Positions 26,776 to 35,545 of a DNA stretch of 64,000 nt are shown here, piece after piece. Each line of letters begins with the position of its first letter. Positions within the stretch are counted from its first letter, which is position 1. The stretch covers positions 1,116,001 to 1,180,000 of the forward strand of contig NZ_JAGJBZ010000001.1 of the NCBI RefSeq assembly GCF_020010925.1. The letters are read 5' to 3'. A model generated the notes under the pieces. The model was given only the letters and a program-made list of their open reading frames with translations, was not told where the DNA came from and did not search any database. The translations under genes and the position numbers were made by a program. The DNA comes from Streptomyces griseiscabiei (lineage in GTDB: Bacteria; Actinomycetota; Actinomycetes; Streptomycetales; Streptomycetaceae).

Positions 26776-27262
26776 GGAACGAAAGGGTCTCCCCCAGCGC
26801 CCCCGCCCGCCACAGGTCGTTGCACGCCGCCGCCATCTCCTCCAGCCCCGACACCACCTGCCCCCAGACGATGCCGGGCACCCACCCCACATCGCCGTTC
26901 AGCAGCAGGTTGTTGCGTTCGTAGAAGAGGGCCAGGTCGACGAGGGTCGTACCGGGGCGGACGTCCTCGCCGTCGTAGCCGTACGCGCCGGTCGCCAGCT
27001 CCGTGCCGGCGAAGGAGAAGTAGCAGAGGTCGCCCGGGATGGGGGTGACCGTGGGGTTCTCCAGCGGTGGCTCGCGGTCGGCGAAGGGCGGGAAGAGGGC
27101 GTAGATCTCGTTGCGGGCGTACTTCGCGTGGTAGACGTCGCCGGACAGGGGCAGGGCGTCCCAGACGGCGGCGCAGGTGAGCGGCGCGCGGTCGTCGAGC
27201 AGCCGGGCCGTGCAGCCGACCCCGCGCCGGTCGAGCGCGACCTCGATGTGCCGTTCCGCCAT
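26762..27262 (-). CDS. DUF3830 family protein (cyclophilin-like fold)
   Basis: 166 residues. The pattern RLLDDRAPLTCAAVWDALPLSGDVYHAKYARNEIYALFPPF and NPTVTPIPGDLCYF matches DUF3830, a cyclophilin-like fold found with amide, imide or nitrogen compound degradation genes. The ATG at 27262 has GAGGAGG upstream. It lies convergent to the amidase and divergent from ehuB. No enzymatic residues are known for the family. Its four C-terminal residues are encoded by the repeat element. Confidence 0.78.
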   Translation of the reverse strand: MAERHIEVALDRRGVGCTARLLDDRAPLTCAAVWDALPLSGDVYHAKYARNEIYALFPPFADREPPLENPTVTPIPGDLCYFSFAGTELATGAYGYDGEDVRPGTTLVDLALFYERNNLLLNGDVGWVPGIVWGQVVSGLEEMAAACNDLWRAGALGETLSFRRAA

Positions 27263-27437
27263 CCCCGCCTCCTCGCCTCGTGCTCGGCCCGTGCCTCGGC
27301 CCGTGCCGCGGTCCGTCCGCAGACGCGCCTGCCCGGTCGTGCGGGCTTCAATCCCGGCCGTTCGCCACAGGCCCCCCGGCGTGAAGGACCGGAAAAGAAC
27401 CGGCATACCCGTGGACGCCTCGGGTAGCCGCGCGGCC

Positions 27438-28385
27438 ATGGCTCGATTGCACGCACACGAAGACGGACACGACAGGAAAAGCCGACAACCAGGCAGACCC
27501 GGCCTCCCCCGCCGCACCCTCCTCACCGGCACCGCCGCCCTGGTGGGCACCGGCGCTGTGGCCGGGGCGAGCAGCGGCTGCAGCCGGGTGGCCACCGCGG
27601 ACACCGGCGACGGCGGACAGCTGTTGCAGCAGCTGCGCGCGAAGGGCACCGTACGGCTGGGCATCGCGGGCGAGCAGCCGTACGGCTACATAGGCGAGGA
27701 CGGTGAGGTCACCGGCTCCGCCCCGGCCATCGCGACGCGGATCTTCCGCAGACTCGGCGTCGACCACGTCGAACCCTTCCCGACCGAGTTCGGTTCGCTG
27801 ATCTTCGGGCTGAACTCGCTGCAGTTCGACGTGGTCGCGGCCGGTATGTACATCAACCCGGAGCGCTGTGAGCAGGTGCTCTTCGCGGATCCCGAGTACC
27901 AGATGAAGGACGCCTTCATCGTGCCCAGGGGGAACCCGAAGAAGCTGCGCACCTATGCCGACATCGCCCGGACCGGGGCCCGTATGGCGACCGGTATCGG
28001 CTACGCGGAGATCGACTACGCCGAGGCGGCCGGGGTGAAGAGGATCGACACCCTGCCCGACCAGCTGGCCGGTCTCCTCGCCGTCGAACAGGGCCGGGTC
28101 GACGTGTTCGCGGGCACGGCCGTCACCGTACGGAACGTGGTCGAGCAGACCGGGAGCACCAAGGCGGAGGCGACCGACGAGGTCACCCCGATCGTGGACG
28201 GCAAGCCCGTCATCGACGTCGGCGGGTTCGCGTTCCGGATGCCCGAGCGGAATCTGCGGGACGCCTTCAACCGTGAGCTGCACAAGATGAAGCGGAGCGG
28301 TGAGCTGCTGGAGGTCATGCGGCCCTTCGGGTTCACGAAGGACCAGATGACCGACATCCGGGCAGAGGAGAAGTGCCGCCCATGA
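27438..28385 (+). CDS. ehuB: EhuB-like amino-acid/ectoine ABC transporter substrate-binding lipoprotein
   Basis: 315 residues. Twin-arginine-like LPRRTLLTGTAALVG and a lipobox ending in Cys (ASSGCSRV), then the PAAT-family SBP_bac_3 fold (VRLGIAGEQPYGYIGEDGEVTG; FDVVAAGMYINPERCEQVLFADPEYQ). The latter stretch is typical of EhuB. First gene of the four-gene transporter operon; it overlaps the next gene by 4 nt. The start is uncertain: ATG 27438 has a poor ribosome site and a GTG at 27411 is in frame. True ligand might be ectoine/hydroxyectoine or a related cationic or amide compound. Confidence 0.83.
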   Translation: MARLHAHEDGHDRKSRQPGRPGLPRRTLLTGTAALVGTGAVAGASSGCSRVATADTGDGGQLLQQLRAKGTVRLGIAGEQPYGYIGEDGEVTGSAPAIATRIFRRLGVDHVEPFPTEFGSLIFGLNSLQFDVVAAGMYINPERCEQVLFADPEYQMKDAFIVPRGNPKKLRTYADIARTGARMATGIGYAEIDYAEAAGVKRIDTLPDQLAGLLAVEQGRVDVFAGTAVTVRNVVEQTGSTKAEATDEVTPIVDGKPVIDVGGFAFRMPERNLRDAFNRELHKMKRSGELLEVMRPFGFTKDQMTDIRAEEKCRP

Positions 28386-29242
28386 CCGCGATGAACGCAA
28401 CACCGCTCGTGCATGGCACGGGCGACACGCCCCTCGTCACCGCCGCCGGGTTCCTCGACGGCCTCGCCTTCAGCTCGGGGCTGTGGGAGCTGCTGCTGCG
28501 CGGTGTGTGGATCACCGTCCAGCTGACCGTGTACGGCGCGGCGCTCGGTGCGGCCGTCGCCTTCGCCGTGGGGCTCGCCCGGCAGCACCGGCTGTGGATC
28601 GTGCGGTTCGTGGCGGGCGCGTACTTCGAGATCTTCCGCGGCACCTCCGCCCTGGTCCTGATGATCTGGGTGTTCTTCGTGGTGCCGCTGACCTTCGGCT
28701 GGCAGCTCGTCCCGATGTGGGCGGCCGTGCTCACCCTGGGCTGCACCTACGGCGCGTACGGCTCGGAGATCGTGCGCGGCGCGGTGGCCGCGGTGCCGGT
28801 GGCGCAGCGCGAGGCGGGGGTGGCCCTGAGCTTCACGCCCGCCCAGCGGATGCGGAAGATCGTGCTGCCGCAGGCCTGGCCGGAGATGGTGCCGCCGTTC
28901 TGCAATCTGCTCATCGAGCTGCTGAAGGGCACCGCCCTGGTGTCCGTGCTCGGTGTCGCCGACACGACGTTCGCCGCCCAGCTGGTGCGCAACGCCACCG
29001 GGCAGAGCGCGCCCGTCTACTCGGTGATCCTCGTCATGTACTTCGTGCTCGCCTTCGCCATCACCCGGGTGATGCGGCAGGTCGAGCGGCGCGCCAAGGC
29101 CGGTGTCGGCCGGGCTCCCTCGAAGGGTGTCCCCGGGCCCCGCCGGGCCGTCACCGGACGGCCCCGGGACCTGGCCGCGGCGGGTGCGGGAACGGGTGCC
29201 GGAACGGCCACGAAGACATCCGCACCCGGAGGTGCCTCATGA
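28382..29242 (+). CDS. ehuC: EhuC-like ABC transporter permease
   Basis: 286 residues of the HisMQ permease family. Membrane spans are near residues 35-60, 75-110, 125-145, 190-215 and 222-240. The EAA loop is QREAGVALSFTPAQRMRKIVLPQAWPEMVPP. An Ala/Gly/Thr-rich tail of 40 residues is unusual for the family. ATG 28382 overlaps the ehuB stop, and the 3' end overlaps the next permease start (ATGA 29239), so the operon is tightly coupled. Confidence 0.87.
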   Translation: MTAMNATPLVHGTGDTPLVTAAGFLDGLAFSSGLWELLLRGVWITVQLTVYGAALGAAVAFAVGLARQHRLWIVRFVAGAYFEIFRGTSALVLMIWVFFVVPLTFGWQLVPMWAAVLTLGCTYGAYGSEIVRGAVAAVPVAQREAGVALSFTPAQRMRKIVLPQAWPEMVPPFCNLLIELLKGTALVSVLGVADTTFAAQLVRNATGQSAPVYSVILVMYFVLAFAITRVMRQVERRAKAGVGRAPSKGVPGPRRAVTGRPRDLAAAGAGTGAGTATKTSAPGGAS

Positions 29243-29889
29243 CGTGGGACTGGTCCACACTGGGCGACTTCATGCCGGCCTTCTGGAACGGTGTGTGGGT
29301 CACCCTGCAAGCCCTGTTCTGGGGTTCGCTGCTCGCCTTCTCCCTCGGTCTGGTCTGGGCCCTCGCCCAGCGTTCGTCGCTGAAGGCGGTGCGCTGGCCG
29401 GTCAAGGCGATCACGGAGTTCGTCCGCAACACCCCGCTGCTGGTGCAGTTGTTCTTCCTGTTCTATGTGCTGCCCGAGTGGGGTCTGACCCTCTCCGCGC
29501 TGGCCACCGGTGTGCTCGGTCTCGGGCTGCACTACTCGACGTACACCGCCGAGGTGTACCGCGCCGGGATCGACGGGGTGCCCGCCGGCCAGTGGGAGGC
29601 GGCGACCGCGCTCAGCCTGCCGCGCTCGCGCACCTGGACCGCGGTGATCCTGCCGCAGGCGCTGCGCCGGGTCGTGCCCGCCCTCGGCAACTACGTCATC
29701 GCGATGCTGAAGGACTCGCCGATGCTGATGACCATCGGTGTGCTGGAGATGCTCGGCGAGGCCCGCCAGTTCGGCTCCCAGACCTTCCAGATGAACGAGG
29801 CCATCGTGACCGTCGGCATCGCCTTCATCGTCATCGCCTACCCCGCCTCCCTCCTCCTGCGAGCCCTGGAGCGTCGTCTTGTCCGCTGA
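29239..29889 (+). CDS. ehuD: EhuD-like ABC transporter permease
   Basis: 216 residues, five membrane spans. The family signature is FVRNTPLLVQLFFLFYVLP and QWEAATALSLPRSRTWTAVILPQALRRVVP. It pairs with the preceding permease as a heterodimer. The end overlaps the ATPase start by 11 nt. Confidence 0.88.
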   Translation: MTWDWSTLGDFMPAFWNGVWVTLQALFWGSLLAFSLGLVWALAQRSSLKAVRWPVKAITEFVRNTPLLVQLFFLFYVLPEWGLTLSALATGVLGLGLHYSTYTAEVYRAGIDGVPAGQWEAATALSLPRSRTWTAVILPQALRRVVPALGNYVIAMLKDSPMLMTIGVLEMLGEARQFGSQTFQMNEAIVTVGIAFIVIAYPASLLLRALERRLVR

Positions 29890-30676
29890 CACCCCGCTGA
29901 TGAAAGAACCCGAGTCGCCCGACAGCCGAGTGGCGGACACGAGTGAGCTGATCCGCTTCGAGAACGTGACCAAACGTTTCGGCGACACCACCGTCCTCGA
30001 CGGGCTGGATTTCTCGGTCGACGCCGGGAAGCACGTCACGCTGATCGGTCCGTCCGGCTCCGGCAAGACGACGATCCTGCGGCTGCTGATGACGCTGACC
30101 AAGCCCGACGACGGGAGGATCACCGTCGGCGGACAGCAGTTGTTCCCGGCGAGCGACAAGCAGTGCCGTGAGGTCCGCAAGAACATCGGGATGGTGTTCC
30201 AGCAGTTCAACCTCTTCCCCAACATGAAGGTGCTGCGGAACATCACCGAGGCGCCCGTCACCGTCCTCGGGCTCTCCAAGGACGAGGCCGAGGCGCGCGC
30301 CCGCGAACTGCTCGACCTGGTGGGGCTCTCCGACAAGTGCGACTCCTACCCGAGCCGGCTCTCCGGCGGGCAGCAGCAGCGGGTGGCCATCGCGCGGGCC
30401 CTGGCGATGCGCCCGCAGGTGCTGCTCCTCGACGAGGTGACGTCCGCGCTCGACCCCGAACTGGTCGCGGGTGTTCTCGACCTGCTCAGGGACATCGCCC
30501 GCACCACCGACATCACGATGCTCTGTGTGACCCACGAGATGAACTTCGCCCGGGACATCTCGGACCAGGTTCTGATGTTCGATTCTGGCCAGGTGATCGA
30601 GTCGGGCAGCCCCGAGAAGATCTTCGGTGACGCCTCGCACGAACGTACGCGCGAATTCCTCGGCGCGGTCAACTGA
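29879..30676 (+). CDS. ehuA: EhuA-like ABC transporter ATPase
   Basis: 265 residues. Walker A GPSGSGKTT, Q-loop VFQQFNLFPN, ABC signature LSGGQQQRVAIARAL, Walker B VLLLDEVTSALD and switch His in CVTHEMNF are all intact. The TTG at 29879 (GGAG 8 nt upstream) overlaps the permease gene; ATG 29900 is an alternative start that would remove seven non-conserved residues. Last gene of the operon, it energises the two permeases from the cytoplasmic side. Confidence 0.9.
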   Translation: MSADTPLMKEPESPDSRVADTSELIRFENVTKRFGDTTVLDGLDFSVDAGKHVTLIGPSGSGKTTILRLLMTLTKPDDGRITVGGQQLFPASDKQCREVRKNIGMVFQQFNLFPNMKVLRNITEAPVTVLGLSKDEAEARARELLDLVGLSDKCDSYPSRLSGGQQQRVAIARALAMRPQVLLLDEVTSALDPELVAGVLDLLRDIARTTDITMLCVTHEMNFARDISDQVLMFDSGQVIESGSPEKIFGDASHERTREFLGAVN

Positions 30677-30749
30677 TTACGCCAAGTGAACGGGTGAACG
30701 CGCGGAAACGCGTGGGAACATCCGAGGTCCGCCCGCCGGGCCATGCCTT

Positions 30750-30761
30750 TGGCATATGCCA
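30750..30761. promoter_or_regulatory. 12-bp palindrome upstream of the IclR-type regulator
   Basis: TGGCATATGCCA is a perfect palindrome 140 nt upstream of the GTG start of the regulator at 30901. With flanks (CTTTGGCATATGCC..AGTG) it resembles the motif at 16616-16632, so it may be the site of the same factor or an autoregulatory operator. Confidence 0.4.
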
Positions 30762-30900
30762 GAGTGCTGGTCCGGCAGTTGGGAGGCCCGGGGGCGCCGG
30801 GATTTTCTCGCGAACAACCCCTCCACGTACGGCTCTTGGGCCGTATCGTGGGACTCGGCAAGCTGTCCGAAAAACGGCCCGAGAAGCGCAGGGGGAAACC

Positions 30901-31659
30901 GTGGCGCTCAAGCACGAGCCGACCGCGCCGTACCACTCGGCCCAGGACGCCCTGCGCGTCCTGGAGACGGTTGCGCGGCACGCAGGTGGCGTCACCGACG
31001 CCGAGATCGCCCGTCGCACCGGCGTCGGCAGCGAGCGGTTGACCGCGCTCCTGCGGATGCTGCGTCGCGAGGGATATGTGGAGCAGACCACCGACGGCGC
31101 CTATGTCTCCGGTGCCGCCCTCGCCCGGCTGGGCTCCGCCCAGGGTCATGACCAGGCCCTGCGCGAGCAGCTCCAGCACACATTGGACCGGCTGCGGGAC
31201 TCGGTGGGCGCCGCCGTCTATGTCACCCGCTATCTGGACGGGGAGATCCAGGTCACCGGCTGGGCCGACGGCCCGGCCACGCCCGCGGTCCACGAGTGGG
31301 TCGACTTCCGTTCCTCCGCCCATGCCACCGCCTTCGGCAAGGGGCTGCTGGGCCAGCTCGACCTCAACGGCCGGCGCGACCACCTCTCGCGCCACCGCCC
31401 GGCCCGGCTCACCGCCCGCACGATCACCAACGAGAGGGTGCTGCTGAGCAAGCTCGACGCCCAGACACCCACGGTCCCCGTCCTCGACCTCCAGGAGTAC
31501 GCGCCGGGCACGGTCTGCGCGGCCGTCCCCATCACCGCGGGCTCCGCCGTCGGCTGCCTCGCGCTGTCGCTCCCGCTGGAGCACGCGCACCGGCTGCGGG
31601 CGGCGGCGAGCACGCTGAACCGGGGGGCGGCGCCGGTGCTGCTGTCGTTGGCGATCTAG
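30901..31659 (+). CDS. IclR-family transcriptional regulator
   Basis: 252 residues. The N-terminal winged helix (ALRVLETVARHAGGVTDAEIARRTGVGSERLTALLRML) is followed by the IclR effector domain (SSAHATAFGKGLLGQL; EYAPGTVCAAVPITAGSAVGCLALSLP). GTG 30901 follows AGGGGGAAACC. It follows the transporter operon on the same strand and probably controls the catabolic cluster. The effector would be the transported compound or an intermediate. Confidence 0.88.
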   Translation: MALKHEPTAPYHSAQDALRVLETVARHAGGVTDAEIARRTGVGSERLTALLRMLRREGYVEQTTDGAYVSGAALARLGSAQGHDQALREQLQHTLDRLRDSVGAAVYVTRYLDGEIQVTGWADGPATPAVHEWVDFRSSAHATAFGKGLLGQLDLNGRRDHLSRHRPARLTARTITNERVLLSKLDAQTPTVPVLDLQEYAPGTVCAAVPITAGSAVGCLALSLPLEHAHRLRAAASTLNRGAAPVLLSLAI

Positions 31660-31732
31660 CGAGCCCTGTCCGACGGAGATCCAGCTCACGTTTAAGCGGT
31701 CGAAGGCACCCGTTCGGACCAGGTAGTATTTT

Positions 31733-31770
31733 CTCTGTCGCCAGCCGCCGAAGGCGGAAGGGCGACAGAG
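31733..31770 (+). promoter_or_regulatory. Long hairpin in the leader of tRNA-Lys copy 2
   Basis: 10-bp perfect outer stem (31733-31742 with 31761-31770), small internal loop AG/AAG, and 5-bp inner stem (31745-31749 with 31753-31757) capped by GAA. It ends 3 nt before the tRNA 5' end. The -10-like sequence TAGTAT lies just upstream at about 31724-31729. The other two copies have no such leader. Confidence 0.6.
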
Positions 31771-31773
31771 TCT

Positions 31774-31847
31774 GCGCCGCTAGCTCAGTTGGTTAGAGCA
31801 GCTGACTCTTAATCAGCGGGTCCGGGGTTCGAGTCCCTGGCGGCGCA
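31774..31847 (+). tRNA. tRNA-Lys (CTT), copy 2
   Basis: Identical 74-nt cloverleaf to the copy at 17382, with anticodon CTT. It lies between the IclR gene and the convergent NarL-type regulator gene. Confidence 0.97.
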
Positions 31848-31852
31848 CAGAG

Positions 31853-31884
31853 AGAAGGCCCCCCGCTCCGGCGGGGGGCCTTCT
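31853..31884. terminator. Hairpin after tRNA-Lys copy 2
   Basis: 14-bp perfect stem (31853-31866 with 31871-31884) and TCCG loop, located between the tRNA and the convergent regulator gene, whose stop is at 31887. Probably bidirectional. Confidence 0.8.
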
Positions 31885-31886
31885 GC

Positions 31887-32540
31887 TTATCCCCGCAGGT
31901 ACGCCAGGACGGCCAGCACCCGCCGATGTGTGTCCTGCGCCGGCGGCAGGTCCAGCTTCCCGAGGATGTTGCCGATGTGCTTGCCGACGGCCGCCTCGGT
32001 GACCACCAGCTCGCGGGCGACGGCCCCGTTCGACCTCCCCTCGGCGACCAGCGCCAGCACCTCCCGCTCGCGCGGGGTCAGCGCCGCCAGTGGATCACGC
32101 CGGCGCCGCAGCAGCTGCCGTACGACCTCGGGGTCGACGACCGTGCCGCCGGACGCGACCCGCTCCACCGCCTCCGCGAACTGCTCGACCTGACCGATGC
32201 GGTCCTTGAGGAGATAGCCGACGCCGGTGCCGTCGCCGGTGTCCAACAGCTCGGCGGCGTAAGCCCGTTGGACGTACTGGCTGAGGACGAGGACGGGCAG
32301 GGCGGGGTTCGCCGCGCGCAGTTCGAGGGCGGCGCGCAGGCCTTCGTCCGTCAGACCGGGCGGCATCCGTACGTCGGTGACGACGAGGTCGGGGGTGTCC
32401 GCCCGCACGGCCGCGATCAGCGACTCCGCGTCCCCGACGGCCGCGACGACCTCGTGGCCGAAGCGGGTCAGGACGCCGACGAGGCCCTCCCGCAGCAGCA
32501 CGCTGTCCTCGGCGAGCACGATCTTCAGCGCTGCGGGCAA
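31887..32540 (-). CDS. NarL/LuxR-family response regulator
   Basis: 217 residues. The receiver domain has phosphoacceptor Asp in [11 protein letters not shown] and conserved Lys in GYLLKDR. The C-terminal LuxR-type helix-turn-helix is [22 protein letters not shown]. The TTG at 32540 is selected because GGAGATCCC precedes it; it overlaps the kinase gene by 16 nt. The alternative would be an unusual CTG start (at 32528). It is downstream of, and co-translated with, its kinase. Confidence 0.87.
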   Translation of the reverse strand: MPAALKIVLAEDSVLLREGLVGVLTRFGHEVVAAVGDAESLIAAVRADTPDLVVTDVRMPPGLTDEGLRAALELRAANPALPVLVLSQYVQRAYAAELLDTGDGTGVGYLLKDRIGQVEQFAEAVERVASGGTVVDPEVVRQLLRRRRDPLAALTPREREVLALVAEGRSNGAVARELVVTEAAVGKHIGNILGKLDLPPAQDTHRRVLAVLAYLRG

Positions 32541-33787
32541 GGGATCTCCAGGGACAGGACGGTCGGGCCGCCGGCCGGGCTGTGGACGGACAGTGTCCCA
32601 TCGAGCACGGCGAGCCGGTCCGCGAGTCCGGTGAGGCCCGTGCCCCGCGCGGGGTCGGCGCCGCCCGTGCCGTCGTCGCGCACCTCCACCCGCAGCCGCC
32701 CGCCCGTGTACCGCCCGCCGATCCACGCCCGCCCCGCCCTGCTGTGCCTGCCGATGTTGGCGAGCGCCTCCCGGACCGCGAAGTACGCGGCGGACTCGAC
32801 GGATTCGGCGAACCGGGGAAGGTCGACGTCCACCTCCACGGGTACGGCGGAACGGTCGGCCGCGTCGGCGAGGGCGTCCGGGAGGCCGTAGTCGGCGAGC
32901 ACCTGGGGGTGGATGCCGTGGATCAACTCCCTGAGTTCGCCCAGTACTTGGTCGGCCTCGTGGTGGGCGGCGGCGAGGCGGCCGGCCAGCTCCGGCGGGG
33001 CGTCCAGCCGGACCAGGCCCAGGGTCATGCTCAGGGAGACCAGCCGCTGCTGGGCCCCGTCGTGCAGATCGCGCTCGATGCGGCGCCGCTCCGCCTCGAA
33101 GGCCGCGACCAGCCGGGCCCGTGACCGTGTCACCTCGTCCAGCCGCCGTTCCGCCTCCGCCTCGCTCGGCGCGAGCAGCAGCCGGGCCAGGGCGGCGCGG
33201 GCCCGCGCGTACCGGACGAGGGGCCACAGCAGCGCGAGGAGCAGGACCGCTCCGGCGGCCGTGCACAGCAGGGCCTGGCCGTAGGAGTCGATCAGCCAGA
33301 GCTTGGCGATCCGCGCGTCACCGCTCGCACTGCTCGTCGTCGCCAGCTGCACGGGCGCCCCGATCATCGCGCCGGGCACACCCAGCGCGCCGAACAGCAC
33401 GAGCGCGTCGAACGGCCACAGCACGAGACCGAGCAGCACCGTGTACGCCAGCTCCCGCCAGGTCGCCCGCTCGGTCAGTCGCAGCCGGGCCCAGGCGGCG
33501 AGTCCGGGTTCGGCCGGGGTGGCGTGCGGGTCGGGCGGCGGCGGGGTGCGGGTGAGGGCCAGCCGCCGTCGTTCGAGGGCGCCGACGGGGATGCCCGACA
33601 GGACGGCCACGGCGAGCAGCGGCAGGCCGACGAGGACCGGGGCGAGGGCGAGGCCCAGGGTGCCCAGGACCAGGAGCACCACCAGCAGCGGGGCGCCGAC
33701 GAGCATCCCGCTCAGCAGGTAGGCCACCGCGCGAGGCGTTTCCCGTACCGCGTCCCGTATCGCGTCCCGTACGACCGTTCGGATCAT
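32525..33787 (-). CDS. HisKA_3-type sensor histidine kinase (NarX/DesK class)
   Basis: 420 residues. Two pairs of hydrophobic segments (about 25-70 and 110-185), followed by a dimerisation domain with phosphoacceptor His in [17 protein letters not shown] and an HATPase domain ([32 protein letters not shown]). The signal-sensing part is only the membrane region, so it probably senses the membrane state or a drug. The start at 33787 lacks a strong ribosome site. Confidence 0.87.
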   Translation of the reverse strand: MIRTVVRDAIRDAVRETPRAVAYLLSGMLVGAPLLVVLLVLGTLGLALAPVLVGLPLLAVAVLSGIPVGALERRRLALTRTPPPPDPHATPAEPGLAAWARLRLTERATWRELAYTVLLGLVLWPFDALVLFGALGVPGAMIGAPVQLATTSSASGDARIAKLWLIDSYGQALLCTAAGAVLLLALLWPLVRYARARAALARLLLAPSEAEAERRLDEVTRSRARLVAAFEAERRRIERDLHDGAQQRLVSLSMTLGLVRLDAPPELAGRLAAAHHEADQVLGELRELIHGIHPQVLADYGLPDALADAADRSAVPVEVDVDLPRFAESVESAAYFAVREALANIGRHSRAGRAWIGGRYTGGRLRVEVRDDGTGGADPARGTGLTGLADRLAVLDGTLSVHSPAGGPTVLSLEIPCPQR

Positions 33788-33858
33788 GGGGTCACGGTAG
33801 GCGGGGGCGGTGGGCGGCGGCCATGGGCCCAGACGGTGTCCGGAGGGTGGGCCCAGCC

Positions 33859-35505
33859 CTACCTCGTCAGCAACTCCTCCCGCCCCCGCGCCCGGTACTC
33901 CGCCACCAGCCGCGCCTGGTCCACCGCCGAGAACTTGCGGTACGCCCACTTCCCGGGCGGGCGCCACCAGACCGGGTCGGAGCAGCGGAAGCCCTCGCGG
34001 CGGAGGGCGGCCCGCTGGATCTTGTTGGTGGCGGTGACGGGCATGGCCGGGACGACCCGGATGAAGCGCGGGGTCATCTTCGTGCCCAGATCGGGCTGGG
34101 CCAGCAGGAATTCGGCGAAACCGCAGGGGTCGAAGGTGCCGGCGAGGGTCGCCATGACCTGGTCCCCGGCGACCGGGTCGGGCACGGCGTACACGGCGAC
34201 GGCCTCGGCGCCCTCGTAGCGGGCGAGGATGTTCTCGATGACGGCGGCGGCGAGGTTCTCGCTGTCGACGCGGAGGCGGTCGTCGGTGCGTCCGGCGAAG
34301 TGGAGGAAGCCGTCGGGGTCGCGGTAGAACAGGTCGCCGGTCCAGTACCAGCCGTCGTGGAGGCGGGCGGCGTCCGCCTCCGGGTTGCGCCAGTAGCCCT
34401 CGAAGGGGTTGGGGCCGCGGTTGACCAACTCCCCTATGGCCTCGGTGCCGTTGAGCAGACGGCCGTCGTCGGCGAGCAGGGCCGGCGGGCACTCCTCGCG
34501 CGTCTCCGGGTCGACCACCGCGAGATCGTCGCCGGGTGCCGCCCGCCCGATCGCGCCGGGCGGTGTGCCGGGCGTGCGCTGGATCGCCGCGCCGCCCTCG
34601 GACGACCCGTACCCCTCCACGAGCCGCACCCCGAACCGCTCCTCGAAGGCCGCCGCGTCCACCGCCCCGGCCTCCGTGCCGAAGCCCGTGCGCAGCGGGT
34701 TGTCGCGGTCGTCGGGGCGGGGCGCGGTGGCGAGGACGTACTGCACGGCCCGTCCGACATAGGTGAAGTACGTGGCCCGGTACGCCCGTACGTCGTCCAG
34801 GAACCCGGAGGCCGAGAAGCGGCGGCGCAGGGCGACCCCCGCCCCGGCGACCAGGGCGGGGGCCCAGTCGGCGATGACCGCGTTGCCGTGGAACAGCGGC
34901 ATGCAGACGTAGTGCACGTCGTCCCGGCGCACCCCGAAGCGGTCCACCAGTGCCCGCCCGGCCGCCGCCAGCCGCCCCTGCGAGCAGATCGCGGCCTTGG
35001 GTGCGCCGGTGGAGCCGGAGGTGAAGTAGAGGAGGAGGCGGTCGGCGGGGCCGGTCCGCGCCGGGGCGGGCACGGCGCCGGCGTACGGGGCGAGGAGGTC
35101 GGCGTAGGCCTGGCTGTCCGTCACCAGGACTCGGACGCCCGGGAGTTCGAGGCCGTCGAGGAGCGGCAGGTGGGCCCGTTCGGTGATCAGGACCGCGCAC
35201 TCGGTGTGCAGGATGTCGCGGGCCAGTTCGGGTCCGCGGCGGGTGGGGTTGATCCCGGCGACGGCGGCGCCCGCGAGGGCCGCCGCGCTCAACCACTGGG
35301 GGAATTCCGGGGTGTTGTCGAGGAGGACGCCGACATGGGGCTCGGCGGCGGGTGGCAGGAGGTCGGCGAGCAGGGCCGCGCGGGCGGCGGCTCCGGCGGC
35401 GACCTCGTGGTGGGTCAGGACCTGTTCCTCGAACCACAGCCCGGGCCGGTGGTCGTCCCACCGGTCGGCGACGAGCTGTGCGACCGTGCGCCTCGTGGAC
35501 TCCAT
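33859..35505 (-). CDS. Acyl-CoA ligase / FadD17-like AMP-binding enzyme
   Basis: 548 residues of the ANL superfamily. The P-loop is LLYFTSGSTGAPKA, the A5 motif is EGYGSSEGG, the A7 region TGDLFYRDPDGFLHFAGRTDDRLRVDSENL contains Asp and Arg for AMP binding, and the catalytic Lys is in VTATNKIQRAAL. Reaction: ATP-dependent CoA thioester formation from a fatty or branched/steroid acid. ATG 35505 is the start. A TetR-type operator-like palindrome lies 17-29 nt upstream. It is a single-gene unit, 71 nt downstream of the DUF3592 gene reading leftward. Confidence 0.87.
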   Translation of the reverse strand: MESTRRTVAQLVADRWDDHRPGLWFEEQVLTHHEVAAGAAARAALLADLLPPAAEPHVGVLLDNTPEFPQWLSAAALAGAAVAGINPTRRGPELARDILHTECAVLITERAHLPLLDGLELPGVRVLVTDSQAYADLLAPYAGAVPAPARTGPADRLLLYFTSGSTGAPKAAICSQGRLAAAGRALVDRFGVRRDDVHYVCMPLFHGNAVIADWAPALVAGAGVALRRRFSASGFLDDVRAYRATYFTYVGRAVQYVLATAPRPDDRDNPLRTGFGTEAGAVDAAAFEERFGVRLVEGYGSSEGGAAIQRTPGTPPGAIGRAAPGDDLAVVDPETREECPPALLADDGRLLNGTEAIGELVNRGPNPFEGYWRNPEADAARLHDGWYWTGDLFYRDPDGFLHFAGRTDDRLRVDSENLAAAVIENILARYEGAEAVAVYAVPDPVAGDQVMATLAGTFDPCGFAEFLLAQPDLGTKMTPRFIRVVPAMPVTATNKIQRAALRREGFRCSDPVWWRPPGKWAYRKFSAVDQARLVAEYRARGREELLTR

Positions 35506-35521
35506 GTCGGCGCACGGTAGT

Positions 35522-35534
35522 TGACGTACCGTCA
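35522..35534. promoter_or_regulatory. TetR-like operator candidate
   Basis: TGACGTACCGTCA is a near-perfect inverted repeat just upstream of the acyl-CoA ligase start. Sites of the form TGACGnnnCGTCA are typical for TetR/FadR-type repressors of fatty-acid genes. Confidence 0.5.
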
Positions 35535-35545
35535 GTTGAGGAGGG

